From contig NZ_JADWYS010000001.1 of assembly GCF_015831345.1 (NCBI RefSeq), forward strand, positions 2,191,618 through 2,255,617: a DNA stretch of 64,000 nt. The letters run 5' to 3'. A program made the translations under genes and the position numbers. The DNA comes from Caenimonas aquaedulcis (GTDB lineage: Bacteria > Pseudomonadota > Gammaproteobacteria > Burkholderiales > Burkholderiaceae_C). Below, piece after piece: positions 54,444-63,398 of the stretch. A model generated the notes under the pieces. That model did not search any database. It had not been told where the DNA came from and saw only the letters and a program-made list of their open reading frames with translations. Each line of letters opens with the position of its first letter. Position 1 is the first letter of the stretch.

Positions 54444-55508
54444 TCAGGGGATGACGCGCACCTTGCGCCAGGCCGCGATGACGGCCTTGTGCGGCTTCGA
54501 GCCGGGTCCCGCGAGATCGCTTGCAACTTCCACCGTCGCCTCGGCCCCGTCCGCGAAGGTGGCCGTGGACGTGAGGCGGCCCATCGCGCGGTACCAGATC
54601 GGTCCCGCGCCTTCCCAGGAGTTGCCGCCGATGGCAGTGGCCGCGAGGTAGAACGCGCGGTTGGGGATGCCCGAGTTGGTGTGCACTTCCCCACCCGGCA
54701 CGAAGGCCCTCATGTCGGCCGCCTGGTCGTCGTCCGGATACGTCAGCCGCGTGTCGCCCGGGGACTTCAGCGAACGCACCGCGCGCCCGAGATGCGGCGC
54801 CAGGATGCCCTCGCCGACCAGCCAGTTCGCCGCGTGCACGTCTTCTTTCGCGTGCCATTGCTTCACCATGCTCGCGAACACGTCGGACAGGGATTCATTC
54901 AGGGCTCCGGCCTGGCCCACGAGGTCCACCTGGCGGCCGCGGTGCGACTCGCCGAGTCCGCCGGCGACGGTGTGCTGGGTGACCGCATGCGCGAGTTCGT
55001 GCGCGACGATGTCCAGCGAGCGCGTGAATCCCAGCACGTGAATCCCGTCGCCATCGCCGAAGAGCATTTCCTTGCCCGACCAGAAGGCGTTGGGAAATCG
55101 ATCGCCGTAATGCACGGACGAGTCCACGCGCATGCCCCGGCCGTCGAGAGAATTGCGATTGAAGACCTTGGCGTAGAAATCGAGCGTGATGCCGACGTTG
55201 CGCCACGCGTCGTTGACCGCCGCGTCGTCCGTTTCACCGCCGGCGTCGCTGCGGACCAGTTTGCCGGGGAGCTGCTTTTTTCCGCCCGCGTCGTAGATCG
55301 CCCGGCCGGCTCGGCCCGCCGCCTTGTGCTGCACGGCACCGTCGGCTTCGCGGCGCCGTTGCGCCCGGATGTCCGCCGACGCCTGCGCGTGCGCCAGCAT
55401 CCGGCCCGCGTGCTCGCCCTCGGCTCTCGACGCGACATGCCGCAACAGCCGCGGCGGCAAAGCGCAGCACACACAATGCCAGCGGGGAGCGAAGGGCGGG
55501 GAGTTCAT
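54444..55508 (-). CDS. Protealysin-like M4 metallopeptidase
   Basis: 354 residues, no signal peptide. An N-terminal propeptide resembling the protealysin type (PRWHCVCCALPPRLLRHVA) is followed by the M4 catalytic domain: zinc site VAHELAHAVTQH, Glu in GALNESLSDVFASM and His in HTNSGIPNRAFYL. All catalytic residues are present. Protealysins are cytoplasmic or leaderless-exported proteases. The usual inhibitor gene emfourin is not adjacent: the next gene is the cyclase-ATPase. ATG at 55508 and GTG at 55517 are both possible starts. Confidence 0.9.
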   Translation of the reverse strand: MNSPPFAPRWHCVCCALPPRLLRHVASRAEGEHAGRMLAHAQASADIRAQRRREADGAVQHKAAGRAGRAIYDAGGKKQLPGKLVRSDAGGETDDAAVNDAWRNVGITLDFYAKVFNRNSLDGRGMRVDSSVHYGDRFPNAFWSGKEMLFGDGDGIHVLGFTRSLDIVAHELAHAVTQHTVAGGLGESHRGRQVDLVGQAGALNESLSDVFASMVKQWHAKEDVHAANWLVGEGILAPHLGRAVRSLKSPGDTRLTYPDDDQAADMRAFVPGGEVHTNSGIPNRAFYLAATAIGGNSWEGAGPIWYRAMGRLTSTATFADGAEATVEVASDLAGPGSKPHKAVIAAWRKVRVIP

Positions 55509-55520
55509 CGCCGCCACCGC

Positions 55521-56180
55521 CTACCAGCGCGCGGGAAGCTTCTTCAGCAGGGTGATGCGCTTGACACCGAGCTCGATGTAGCCGCCCTTCTCGAGGTCCT
55601 TCAGGAGGCGGCTGACCATCTCGCGCGACGCGCCGACGCGGCTCGCGATGCTCTGGTGGGTGATCTGGGTCAGGAGGATGGGTGCGCCCGGGCGCGCGGG
55701 TCCCCCGTGCCCCTCGAGCGTGGCGATCACGCGGCCATAAACATCCAGCAACGCCATGTTGCGGGCGGTCTCGGTCGCCGCACGCGCTCGCCGGATGACC
55801 TGGGCGACCAGGTCGAGGGCGAATTCGGGTTCTTCGGCGAGGTGCTCGCGAACCGCCGCGCGGCTCACCACCGAACAGACGGAAGGCTCCTGTGTCATCA
55901 CCGAGGCCGAACGCGGGCCGCCATCGAGGGACAGTTCGCCGAAGTAATCCCCGGCGCGGATGTCCCCGTACGTGATTTCGCGGCCGTTCTGGTCCGTGGA
56001 AAACACTTTCACCGCGCCCTCGAGGAGCACGAAGATGGAGTCCCCCATCTCGCCCTCGTTGATGATCACGCTGTTCTTCTTGTAGTTGCGAAAGACGCCG
56101 CGGACCGCGAGGGCCCGAAGGCCGGGATTCAGTGCGTCGATGAGTCTTTCCTGGGCAGCAGTGCGGCCGTTCGCATTCAT
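55521..56180 (-). CDS. Crp/Fnr-family transcriptional regulator
   Basis: 219 residues. A cyclic nucleotide-binding jelly roll (INEGEMGDSIFVLLEGAVKVF, AGDYFGELSLDGGPRSASV) leads to a winged helix with recognition region THQSIASRVGASREMVSRLLKDL. The four iron-sulfur Cys of FNR are absent, so it is of the CRP type. The effector is unknown. It ends 12 bases before the protease gene and may be cotranscribed with it; a cyclase-domain gene follows, so a cyclic nucleotide link is possible. Confidence 0.92.
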   Translation of the reverse strand: MNANGRTAAQERLIDALNPGLRALAVRGVFRNYKKNSVIINEGEMGDSIFVLLEGAVKVFSTDQNGREITYGDIRAGDYFGELSLDGGPRSASVMTQEPSVCSVVSRAAVREHLAEEPEFALDLVAQVIRRARAATETARNMALLDVYGRVIATLEGHGGPARPGAPILLTQITHQSIASRVGASREMVSRLLKDLEKGGYIELGVKRITLLKKLPARW

Positions 56181-56249
56181 TGTTGTTCCCCCAAACGGGC
56201 GAACTCTAGCAGACGGTCGAGCTGCAACCCACTGTGGCGGAACGCGCCA

Positions 56250-56903
56250 TCAGTGCATGGGCTCGTGTCGAAACGGGGGCGCGATGGGCGGCAGGACGGC
56301 GACCCGGTTGATGAGTTCGCGCACCCCGCTGGACCTTGTCTTGGCGCACATGCTGCGTACATGGCTGCGCACTGTCGACACGGCCACCTTCAACTGCTGC
56401 GCGACCTGCGGCGCCGAGGATCCCTGGCACAGGATGCCCAGCACCTGCTCTTCGGTCGATGTGAGGCCATGGTTGCGCGCGAAAAAGCAGAGCATGAGCG
56501 AATCGCACACGGACGCCCGCGCAAGCAGGATCGCGGCGCGGGGTGAGCGGCTCGACCCGCCTTTCAGGGGAAGTAGCGCAAGCGTCAGGCCCGGGCCGGA
56601 GGGTGCGACGAGTTCGACCAGGCTGCGCTTGCCCTCCGCGACCTTCGCAAGCGCTTCCTGCAGGACATGGGCGCCTTCCGGTGTGCAGGCCATCAGCCGT
56701 CCTTCGCTGATGAAGAGGATGCGCCGCCGGCTCAATTCATGGCGGGCAGGCTGGCTGGCGTGCAGCATGCGCCCTTGGGTGGTGGCGACGATCACGCCGT
56801 GGGCGAGTTCATCGACAAGGTACGCGAGGCCCGCACTCAGGCCAGGATCGGCGTCCCCCGCAAAGGCAGTGACCGGGTCGCCGGCCTCCACAAGCATGTC
56901 CAT
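56250..56903 (-). CDS. LuxR-type helix-turn-helix regulator
   Basis: 217 residues. The C-terminal 65 residues have the LuxR HTH pattern GLTSTEEQVLGILCQGSSAPQ, then VSTVRSHVRSMCAKTRSSG. The N-terminal part looks like a PAS-like sensor (LVDELAHGVIVATTQGRMLHASQ); it lacks the autoinducer-binding residues and a receiver Asp pocket. The ATG at 56903 is preferred because GGAG is 6 bases upstream. Upstream is the lipase-like gene, downstream the crp-type gene. Confidence 0.85.
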   Translation of the reverse strand: MDMLVEAGDPVTAFAGDADPGLSAGLAYLVDELAHGVIVATTQGRMLHASQPARHELSRRRILFISEGRLMACTPEGAHVLQEALAKVAEGKRSLVELVAPSGPGLTLALLPLKGGSSRSPRAAILLARASVCDSLMLCFFARNHGLTSTEEQVLGILCQGSSAPQVAQQLKVAVSTVRSHVRSMCAKTRSSGVRELINRVAVLPPIAPPFRHEPMH

Positions 56904-56994
56904 CGCTTCTCCCATCCTTGTTGTTTGTGGGGAAAGCATAGGAACCGGCCCGCACGCCGTGGCGTGAATAAGGCGCCCGCTGCGTGTGAGAAAT

Positions 56995-57918
56995 TCACCT
57001 CGGGTCGCTGCGTTCGAACAGCAGGAAGGTCGCGTCCATGACTTCGGGACGGAACGCCAGGTCGACGTGCGCGGCCCCGCGCACGAGCCGGTTGTCCGCG
57101 CCGGGCAAGGTGGCGGTGAGGACGGGAAAGACGATGTTGTCGCAGTTGGAGTACCAGCAGGTGAATTCGGGAGCCTGGCGGGCGCTCTCGACCCGCTCGA
57201 GTTCGGCCAGCCACATGCCGCCCTCTTGCATCTGGCGACCATTGCCGCCGCGCGAAAACCGTGCGAGCCAGGTCCCCCGATGCGGCGAACCGATGGTGAC
57301 CACGTGATGCACCGCGGCGCCCCCTTGCGCCCGCAGCCACGCGCGCGCGGCAAGGCCGCCCATGCTATGGCACACAACCACCGGTGCGAGCCCCGTCGCC
57401 TGCGTCACCGCACGAACCGCGCGGCCGATCAGGGGCGCGTACTCGTCGATGCTGCCGAACACCGGCTCGAGGTTCACGGCCGCATAGCAACGGCCCTCCG
57501 CGCGTGCACGGGTCAGCCATGGCGCCCAGAAGCCGCGGTTGCAGAAGAATCCGTGAATGAAAACGACCCCGCGCTTGCGGCCCGCATCCCGCGAGGCGCC
57601 GAGTTCGTCGGGCACCGCCTTCCAGCGAAAGGGCTGGCGCCAGCAAAACACGCGGGGCGCCGTGGCGGTTTCGGCGAGCCAGGCCCGCAGCAATTCCTTC
57701 CATCCGGGCCGCAACGCCGCCGGTGCCCGTCCGGCAAGGCGCAGCGCGATGAATTCCGCTGCGAGGAAGAGCGAGTAGCCCATGCCGATCAGCACAAACC
57801 CGCACACGGCGAGCAAGGGAGACGTCGCCCAGAACCAGTCGAGCCAGGCTGCGGCGCACGCAAGAAGCGACAGCGTGATGGCCTGCTGCAGCCGGGCCAG
57901 TATCGAGCGCGTTTGCAT
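56995..57918 (-). CDS. EstA/lipase-type alpha/beta hydrolase with N-terminal membrane anchors
   Basis: 307 residues. Two hydrophobic N-terminal helices (LSLLACAAAWLDWFW, LAVCGFVLIGMGYSLFLAAEF) are followed by GVVFIHGFFCNRGFW, the nucleophile Ser in VVCHSMGGLAARAW, and a later Asp and His (near AAHVDLAF). It resembles lipases or triacylglycerol acylhydrolases of the inner membrane. Substrate unknown. It reads away from the 58018 gene and leads toward the luxR-type gene. Confidence 0.85.
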   Translation of the reverse strand: MQTRSILARLQQAITLSLLACAAAWLDWFWATSPLLAVCGFVLIGMGYSLFLAAEFIALRLAGRAPAALRPGWKELLRAWLAETATAPRVFCWRQPFRWKAVPDELGASRDAGRKRGVVFIHGFFCNRGFWAPWLTRARAEGRCYAAVNLEPVFGSIDEYAPLIGRAVRAVTQATGLAPVVVCHSMGGLAARAWLRAQGGAAVHHVVTIGSPHRGTWLARFSRGGNGRQMQEGGMWLAELERVESARQAPEFTCWYSNCDNIVFPVLTATLPGADNRLVRGAAHVDLAFRPEVMDATFLLFERSDPR

Positions 57919-58017
57919 GGACCGAGTATCACATCGTGCGGGTCGGCCGGGGCCACTCCCCACCCATGGGGTTGACGCGATGCCGCGACGTGCCCCGCAT
58001 GGATAGACTCGGCCTGC

Positions 58018-58761
58018 ATGGAAGCCGCACGACAAATTCGCGACGCGGTCGCCCGCGTTTCGCTGCTGCGACAGGCCTTCGACCAACGGCCCGGGTTGCG
58101 CGACGCCGTTCGGGAGGTGAAGCGCTTCCAGTCCCGGCGGTTTGCCGGTACTTATGCAGACCTGCTGCGCGGAGGTCCGCACGCAGATGCATCGCGCTTC
58201 TTCCTTGACGAGCTCTACAGCGACAAGGACTACACGGAAAGGGATGCGCAGTTCTCGCGCATTGCCGGTGCGATCGAAAGATTCTTTCCCCACCAGGTGG
58301 TGGACACGTCTGTCGCCCTGGCCGACCTGCACGCGCTGACCGAAGACCTGGACCAGGCCATGGCGCTCGCGTGGCTGCACACGTGCGCCGGGGCGGCGAG
58401 CGAGGCCTCGCGCTACGTTTGCGCGTGGCGCGCCGTCGGCCGGCGGCAGGATCGGCTGCAACAGCTGGAGGTCGTCATGCGGATCGGTCGGGAAATGGCG
58501 CATCTCACGCGCACTCCCGGGCTGCGCCTGATGCTGAAGATGATGCGCGGCCCCGCCATGGCTGCCGGCATGGCGTCGCTGCAGCGATTCCTCGAAAGCG
58601 GATTCGACCACTTCGCCTCGATGGCGCGGCACCCCGGGCAGGTCGAGTCTTTCCTCGAAATCATTCGCACGCGCGAAACAGCCCTGCTCACCGATCTTTT
58701 CGACGCTCCGCTTGTCGCCTGCGAGACGGAACTTGCGCGCACACTAGGACAAGCCCCCTAA
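58018..58761 (+). CDS. Conserved hypothetical protein with FFLDELY segment
   Basis: 247 residues, all helical, with no membrane segment. The SRFFLDELYSDKDYTERDAQF segment near residue 60 matches an uncharacterised proteobacterial family seen beside fatty acid or lipid genes. No enzyme motif is visible. It lies 50 bases upstream of the long-chain acyl-CoA ligase gene and is probably cotranscribed with it, so a lipid-linked role is a reasonable guess. Confidence 0.75.
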   Translation: MEAARQIRDAVARVSLLRQAFDQRPGLRDAVREVKRFQSRRFAGTYADLLRGGPHADASRFFLDELYSDKDYTERDAQFSRIAGAIERFFPHQVVDTSVALADLHALTEDLDQAMALAWLHTCAGAASEASRYVCAWRAVGRRQDRLQQLEVVMRIGREMAHLTRTPGLRLMLKMMRGPAMAAGMASLQRFLESGFDHFASMARHPGQVESFLEIIRTRETALLTDLFDAPLVACETELARTLGQAP

Positions 58762-58811
58762 CGGCAGCGGTCGTGCGCTTTCACAATCGGCTCCGCTGAA
58801 GGAGATTCGCG

Positions 58812-60497
58812 ATGGAAAAGTATTGGCTCAAGAGCTATCCCGAGGGCGTTCCGCATGATGTCCACCCGGAGCAGTACCGCTCGCTGACCCAGTTGCTGGA
58901 GGAGTCGTTCAGGAAGAATGCTTCGCGTCCCTTCTCCGTCTGCATGGAGCGGTGGATGTCGTATGGCCAGCTCGACGACCTGTCCGCGGCCCTGGGCGCC
59001 TGGCTCCAATCGCAGGGCCTCGAACCGGGCGCGAGGGTGGCGATCATGCTGCCGAACATCCCGCAGTTCGCCGTCACGATGGCCGCCGTGCTGCGCGCAG
59101 GGTACACCTGCGTCAACGTCAATCCCCTCTACACGGCGCGGGAGCTCGAGCACCAGCTCAAGGACTCCGGCGCCACCACGATCGTCATCCTCGAGAACTT
59201 TGCCAAGACCCTGGAAGAGGTGATCGAACGCACGCCGGTCAAGCACGTCGTGATGGCGTCGATGGGGGACCTGCTCGGATTCTGGTTCGGCAACTGGATC
59301 ACCTTCGCGGTGCGCCACCTGGCGAAGATGGTGCCCGCCTACAAGCTGCCGCTCGCAGGCGGCCTCCAGGTGACGCCATTCAACCGCGCCATCGCGGCAG
59401 GCATGTCGATGAAGCTGGCCCCGGCGCAGCAGGATCTGGAATCGATCGCGTTCCTGCAATACACAGGCGGCACCACAGGGTTGTCGAAGGGAGCCATCCT
59501 CACGCACCGCAACATCGTGGCGGCGATCCTGCAGGCCGAGGCCTGGTTCACCCCCGCCCTCCAGCGCGTCGGGGACGTGAGCAAGACCAACAGCATTGCG
59601 GCGCTGCCGCTGTATCACATCTTCGCGCTGACCTTGTCGCTGCTCGCGATCCGATGGGGGTCTCACCTGACGCTCATCCCGAATCCACGCGATTTCGGCA
59701 AATTCATCGACGTGCTGAAACGGCGTCCGTTCCACCTGTTCCCCGCCGTGAACACCCTGTTCAACGCGCTGATGCAGCATCCCCAATTCAAGGGCATCGA
59801 CTTCTCGCAACTGTGCGTCTCTCAAGCCGGGGGCATGGCCGCCTCGGAAGGCACGGCCCGCCAATGGCAGAAGGCAACCGGATGTCCGATGGTCGAGGGG
59901 TGGGGCATGAGCGAGACTTGTGCGATCGGCACGAACAACCCGGTCCTCAGCAAGGAGTTTTCCGGCACGATCGGTCTCCCGCTCCCCGGCATCGAGATCG
60001 CGATCAAGGACGACGACGGCCGTTCGCTGCCGATGGGCCAGGCGGGCGAGATCTGCATCAAGGGGCCCAACGTGATGCGGGGCTATTACAACCAGCCCGA
60101 AGAAAACGCCAAGGCATTCACGAGTGACGGCTTCATGCGGACCGGCGACATCGGGGTGATGGATGAGCGCGGGTACAGCAAGATTGTCGATCGCAAGAAG
60201 GACATGATCCTGGTGAGCGGCTTCAATGTCTTCCCGAACGAACTCGAAAACGTGATCTCGCTGTGTCCCGGCGTGATCGAGTGCGCTGCCATCGGCATCC
60301 CCGACGAAAAGCAGGGCGAGGCCATCAAGGTCTTCGTTGTGAAGAACGACCCGACACTCTCCGAAGACGATGTCGCCAAGTACTGCCGCCAGAACCTGAC
60401 CGGCTACAAGGTGCCCAAATACATCGAGTTCCGCGATGACCTGCCGAAGACGAACGTCGGAAAGATCCTGCGGCGCGAGTTGCGCAGCGCACGCTAG
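58812..60497 (+). CDS. fadD: Long-chain-fatty-acid--CoA ligase
   Basis: 561 residues, normal FadD length. Motifs: QYTGGTTGLSKGAILTH phosphate loop, GWGMSETCA core motif, GFMRTGDIGVMDERGY and DRKKDMILVSGFNVFPNE, with the catalytic Lys in TNVGKILRREL. It activates long-chain fatty acids as CoA thioesters at the inner membrane. GGAGA precedes the ATG. The next gene, a metallo-beta-lactamase-fold protein, follows after 24 bases. Confidence 0.95.
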   Translation: MEKYWLKSYPEGVPHDVHPEQYRSLTQLLEESFRKNASRPFSVCMERWMSYGQLDDLSAALGAWLQSQGLEPGARVAIMLPNIPQFAVTMAAVLRAGYTCVNVNPLYTARELEHQLKDSGATTIVILENFAKTLEEVIERTPVKHVVMASMGDLLGFWFGNWITFAVRHLAKMVPAYKLPLAGGLQVTPFNRAIAAGMSMKLAPAQQDLESIAFLQYTGGTTGLSKGAILTHRNIVAAILQAEAWFTPALQRVGDVSKTNSIAALPLYHIFALTLSLLAIRWGSHLTLIPNPRDFGKFIDVLKRRPFHLFPAVNTLFNALMQHPQFKGIDFSQLCVSQAGGMAASEGTARQWQKATGCPMVEGWGMSETCAIGTNNPVLSKEFSGTIGLPLPGIEIAIKDDDGRSLPMGQAGEICIKGPNVMRGYYNQPEENAKAFTSDGFMRTGDIGVMDERGYSKIVDRKKDMILVSGFNVFPNELENVISLCPGVIECAAIGIPDEKQGEAIKVFVVKNDPTLSEDDVAKYCRQNLTGYKVPKYIEFRDDLPKTNVGKILRRELRSAR

Positions 60498-60521
60498 CGC
60501 TCCGCAGGTTAGCCTTGCGGC

Positions 60522-61451
60522 ATGGCGTCACCACATGAATTTCCCGCCGGGGTCATCGTCTTCGAGCGAGGCTGGCTGTCCAGCAATAACATCCTGCTGT
60601 CGGGAACGCGCGGCACGGCGCTGGTCGACACTGGCTACAGCACACACGCGGGGCAGACAGTCGCGCTCGCGGCCCGCGCGTTGGGTGCACGTCCGCTCGA
60701 TGCGATCCTGAACACGCACCTGCACAGTGACCATTGCGGGGGCAATGCCGCATTGAAACGCGCCTATCCCGGTGCGCGCACTCTGATTCCGCCAGGTTTG
60801 GCGAATGCCGTGCGCCAATGGGATCCTGTCGCACTCACTTATGAGCCCACCGGCCAATCCTGTGAGCGCTTCGCCTTCGATGGCCTCATCGAGCCGGGAA
60901 CCTGGCTGGCGCTGGGTGATTTGCGTTGGGAGGTCCATGCCGCGCCGGGCCACGATCCCCACTCGGTGATCCTTTTCGAGCCGGCGTCGCGTACCTTGAT
61001 TTCCGCGGACGCCCTTTGGGAAAACGGGTTCGGCGTCGTGTTCCCGGAGCTCGAAGGGGAATCAGCATTTGGGGCGGTGGGTCAGACACTCGACTTGATC
61101 GAATCCCTGGCTCCGCGATGGATCATTCCCGGCCACGGTCCTGTCTTCGATGCGGGCCGGCTTCCAGAGTCTCTTGCACAAGCCCGCTCAAGGCTCGAGA
61201 GTTTCGTCCGCGACCCCGTGCGCCACGCCCGGCACGCGGCCAAGGTATTGCTGAAGTTCAAATTGCTTGAGCTGCAGGCTGTCAATCTCGACGCACTACT
61301 GGATTGGGCGTCCCGCACGGGCTACTTCAGCCTCGTGATTGGAAGATACTTCGGAGATCAGGAAGCCCCCGCATGGATACGAGCGTTGACCGAGGACCTT
61401 GTCCGGTCCGGAGTGGCCCGTATGGAGGGGGCGGTTATCGTGAACGTTTGA
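60522..61451 (+). CDS. Metallo-beta-lactamase-fold hydrolase
   Basis: 309 residues. The HxHxDH motif is in NTHLHSDHCGG near residue 67; APGHDPHS, the SADALW Asp and PGHGP provide the other metal ligands. It resembles hydroxyacyl thioester or lactonase-type hydrolases, and its position after fadD suggests an acyl thioester substrate. This is an inference. No signal peptide. Confidence 0.87.
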   Translation: MASPHEFPAGVIVFERGWLSSNNILLSGTRGTALVDTGYSTHAGQTVALAARALGARPLDAILNTHLHSDHCGGNAALKRAYPGARTLIPPGLANAVRQWDPVALTYEPTGQSCERFAFDGLIEPGTWLALGDLRWEVHAAPGHDPHSVILFEPASRTLISADALWENGFGVVFPELEGESAFGAVGQTLDLIESLAPRWIIPGHGPVFDAGRLPESLAQARSRLESFVRDPVRHARHAAKVLLKFKLLELQAVNLDALLDWASRTGYFSLVIGRYFGDQEAPAWIRALTEDLVRSGVARMEGAVIVNV

Positions 61452-61467
61452 TAGATCAGGAGTCGAC

Positions 61468-63045
61468 ATGCCATTACTTCCAGCAGCCGGTGGGGCCCTA
61501 CGAGGGTTGTGGGTTGGCATTTTGGTCGGGTCGGCGATGGGCACTTCGGCGCCCGCACACGCTGCCGGATCCGCAATTGCCTGGCAATACGTGTCATCCG
61601 ACGCGGAGGTGGACAAGGCTTTCGATTTGGGACGGCGTAGCGGCAAACCAATCTTCCTCTACTGGGGCGCGGTGTGGTGTCCGCCATGCAACCAAGTCAA
61701 GGCGACGCTCTTTTCGCGCGCGGATTTCGTGGAGCGATCACGTGCGTTCGTTCCCGTTTACGTCGATGGTGACAAGCCGGGCGCGCAAAAGGTAGCTGCG
61801 CGTTTCAAGGTGCAAGGCTATCCGACCATGATCTTGTTCAAGGCCGATGGCACGGAGGTTACGCGTCTTCCGGGAGAAGTCGATCCACAGCGATATCTTC
61901 TTACCTTGACCGCGGGACTCGACGCCCAAGTCCCGGCTAAGGAATTGCTGCAACGCGTCTCGGCGAAGCAGGCACTTACACCTGAGCAATGGCGACTTCT
62001 TGCCTTCTATTCCTGGGAAACCGACGAACAGCAGACAATCCCGGCGCCGGACTTGCCGAAACGCCTCGATGAGTTGGCAACGGCCGTACCAGCTGACGTC
62101 CCGCAGGTACGCGAGAGATTAAGGTTCAAGGCATTGTCCGCAGCCGCAGAGGGGGCCGGTTCGACTGGCGCCACAGCGCCGGAAAGGGAAGCCGGTAGAA
62201 AATTTGTCGATCAAATTCTCTCTGACTCCGAGGCCTGCGCGCGCATGGCCGATATGTTGATTGCCCAGGGTGAGACCATCGTCAAATACCTGGCACCTGC
62301 AGGGGCCGCGCGGCAGTTGCTGGCATCGAAATGGGACTCAGCTTTGGCTGGCCTGTCTGCAAAGATGGCGCTAAGCAAAGCAGATCAAGTCGACGCGTTG
62401 GACGCGCGGGTCGGACTGTGGAAGATGATCGACGGGACGGACACACTTGCTGCGGCGCGGCAGCCTCAGGTGCTCACGGAAATTGCGGCGCTGGTAGCGG
62501 CGACCAAAGATCGATATGAGCGGCAGGCGGTGGTGCCTGCAGCGGCTCACGTGTTGGCGAGCGCTGGTCTATTTGAACAGTCCGACGGTCTGTTGAAGGC
62601 GGAATTGCCCCGCGCAGTAGCTCCGTACTATCACATGCTTGGACTTGCGGGGAATGCCAAGAAGCGCAATGACGCGAAGTCCGCGCTTGATTGGTACGAA
62701 CAGGCTTGGCGCAAGTCCGAAGGACCAGCGACGCGAATCCAGTGGGGGACAGGGTATGTAGGCCAGCTCCTGGAACTAGCGCCGCAAGACGCCTCACGCA
62801 TCAAAACGGCCGCCAGCGCCGTTATTGCGCAACTTGAACCTAAAGCTGAAACGTTCTACGAGAGAAATCAGCGATCGCTGCAACGCATGGCGCTCAAACT
62901 GGATAAGTGGCATGGGTCGGACGCAAATCGGGTGGCCGCAGTCGACCAGCTTAGACGTCAACTCGCGGCCACATGCGCCCGCCTGCCGGCGAAAGACGCC
63001 GGCCGGGCAAACTGTGAGGCAGTTTTTTCCAAAACAGCTTCCTAG
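61468..63045 (+). CDS. Exported thioredoxin-fold protein with long helical C-terminus
   Basis: 525 residues. A signal peptide (APAHAAG) leads to a thioredoxin domain with the redox motif FLYWGAVWCPPCNQVK and the cis-Pro in GYPTMILF. It continues with about 350 residues of Ala-rich helical sequence, with no known domain, and Cys pairs at the end (ATCARLPAKDAGRANC). Probably a periplasmic disulfide-active protein. AGGAG precedes the ATG. The DNA here looks less GC-rich than the upstream genes. It is the last protein gene before the rRNA operon. Confidence 0.8.
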   Translation: MPLLPAAGGALRGLWVGILVGSAMGTSAPAHAAGSAIAWQYVSSDAEVDKAFDLGRRSGKPIFLYWGAVWCPPCNQVKATLFSRADFVERSRAFVPVYVDGDKPGAQKVAARFKVQGYPTMILFKADGTEVTRLPGEVDPQRYLLTLTAGLDAQVPAKELLQRVSAKQALTPEQWRLLAFYSWETDEQQTIPAPDLPKRLDELATAVPADVPQVRERLRFKALSAAAEGAGSTGATAPEREAGRKFVDQILSDSEACARMADMLIAQGETIVKYLAPAGAARQLLASKWDSALAGLSAKMALSKADQVDALDARVGLWKMIDGTDTLAAARQPQVLTEIAALVAATKDRYERQAVVPAAAHVLASAGLFEQSDGLLKAELPRAVAPYYHMLGLAGNAKKRNDAKSALDWYEQAWRKSEGPATRIQWGTGYVGQLLELAPQDASRIKTAASAVIAQLEPKAETFYERNQRSLQRMALKLDKWHGSDANRVAAVDQLRRQLAATCARLPAKDAGRANCEAVFSKTAS

Positions 63046-63130
63046 CAGCGCTTCTTCGATATCAGCGGAATCAACTAAGACCTCCCCAGAGTTGGAGGAG
63101 CCCACTTATTCTTAGGCGTCGCACAAAGCA

Positions 63131-63158
63131 AAACGCCCAGCATTTCTGCTGGGCGTTT
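63131..63158 (-). terminator. Rho-independent terminator after the rRNA operon
   Basis: A perfect 12-bp stem (AAACGCCCAGCA and TGCTGGGCGTTT) with a 4-base loop, 12 bases beyond the 5S 3' end, followed on the minus strand by TGCTTTG. It ends the rRNA transcript. It may also stop transcription from the thioredoxin gene on the other strand. Confidence 0.9.
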
Positions 63159-63170
63159 GCCGCTGTAAGA

Positions 63171-63285
63171 GCCTGACGATGTCCTACTTTCACACGGGAA
63201 CCCGCACTATCATCGGCGCAGAGGCGTTTCACTGTCCTGTTCGGGATGGGAAGGAGTGGGACCACCTCGCTATGGTCATCAGGCA
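63171..63285 (-). rRNA. rrf: 5S ribosomal RNA
   Basis: About 115 bases, read on the minus strand from TGCCTGATGACC through the conserved CCCGAACAG and GAAACGCC regions to GTAGGACATCGTCAGGC. The terminal halves pair. It follows the 23S gene after a spacer of about 113 bases and is directly followed by the terminator, so no tRNA gene follows it. Confidence 0.95.
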
Positions 63286-63398
63286 TAACTTGTCGTCATC
63301 TTGACTAGGTCAAGACAACCAATTCATAGAGCAAATCAGCTTCAATTTAGATTGCGTCAACTTGGCATAACACCCTGATCTGACGATCAAAGTTATAG

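Noticed and set aside
51223..54651. Open frame of 1142 codons on the plus strand
   Set aside because: Opposite the zinc-ribbon/cyclase/ATPase gene and the protease 3' end; it has no domain and no ribosome site.
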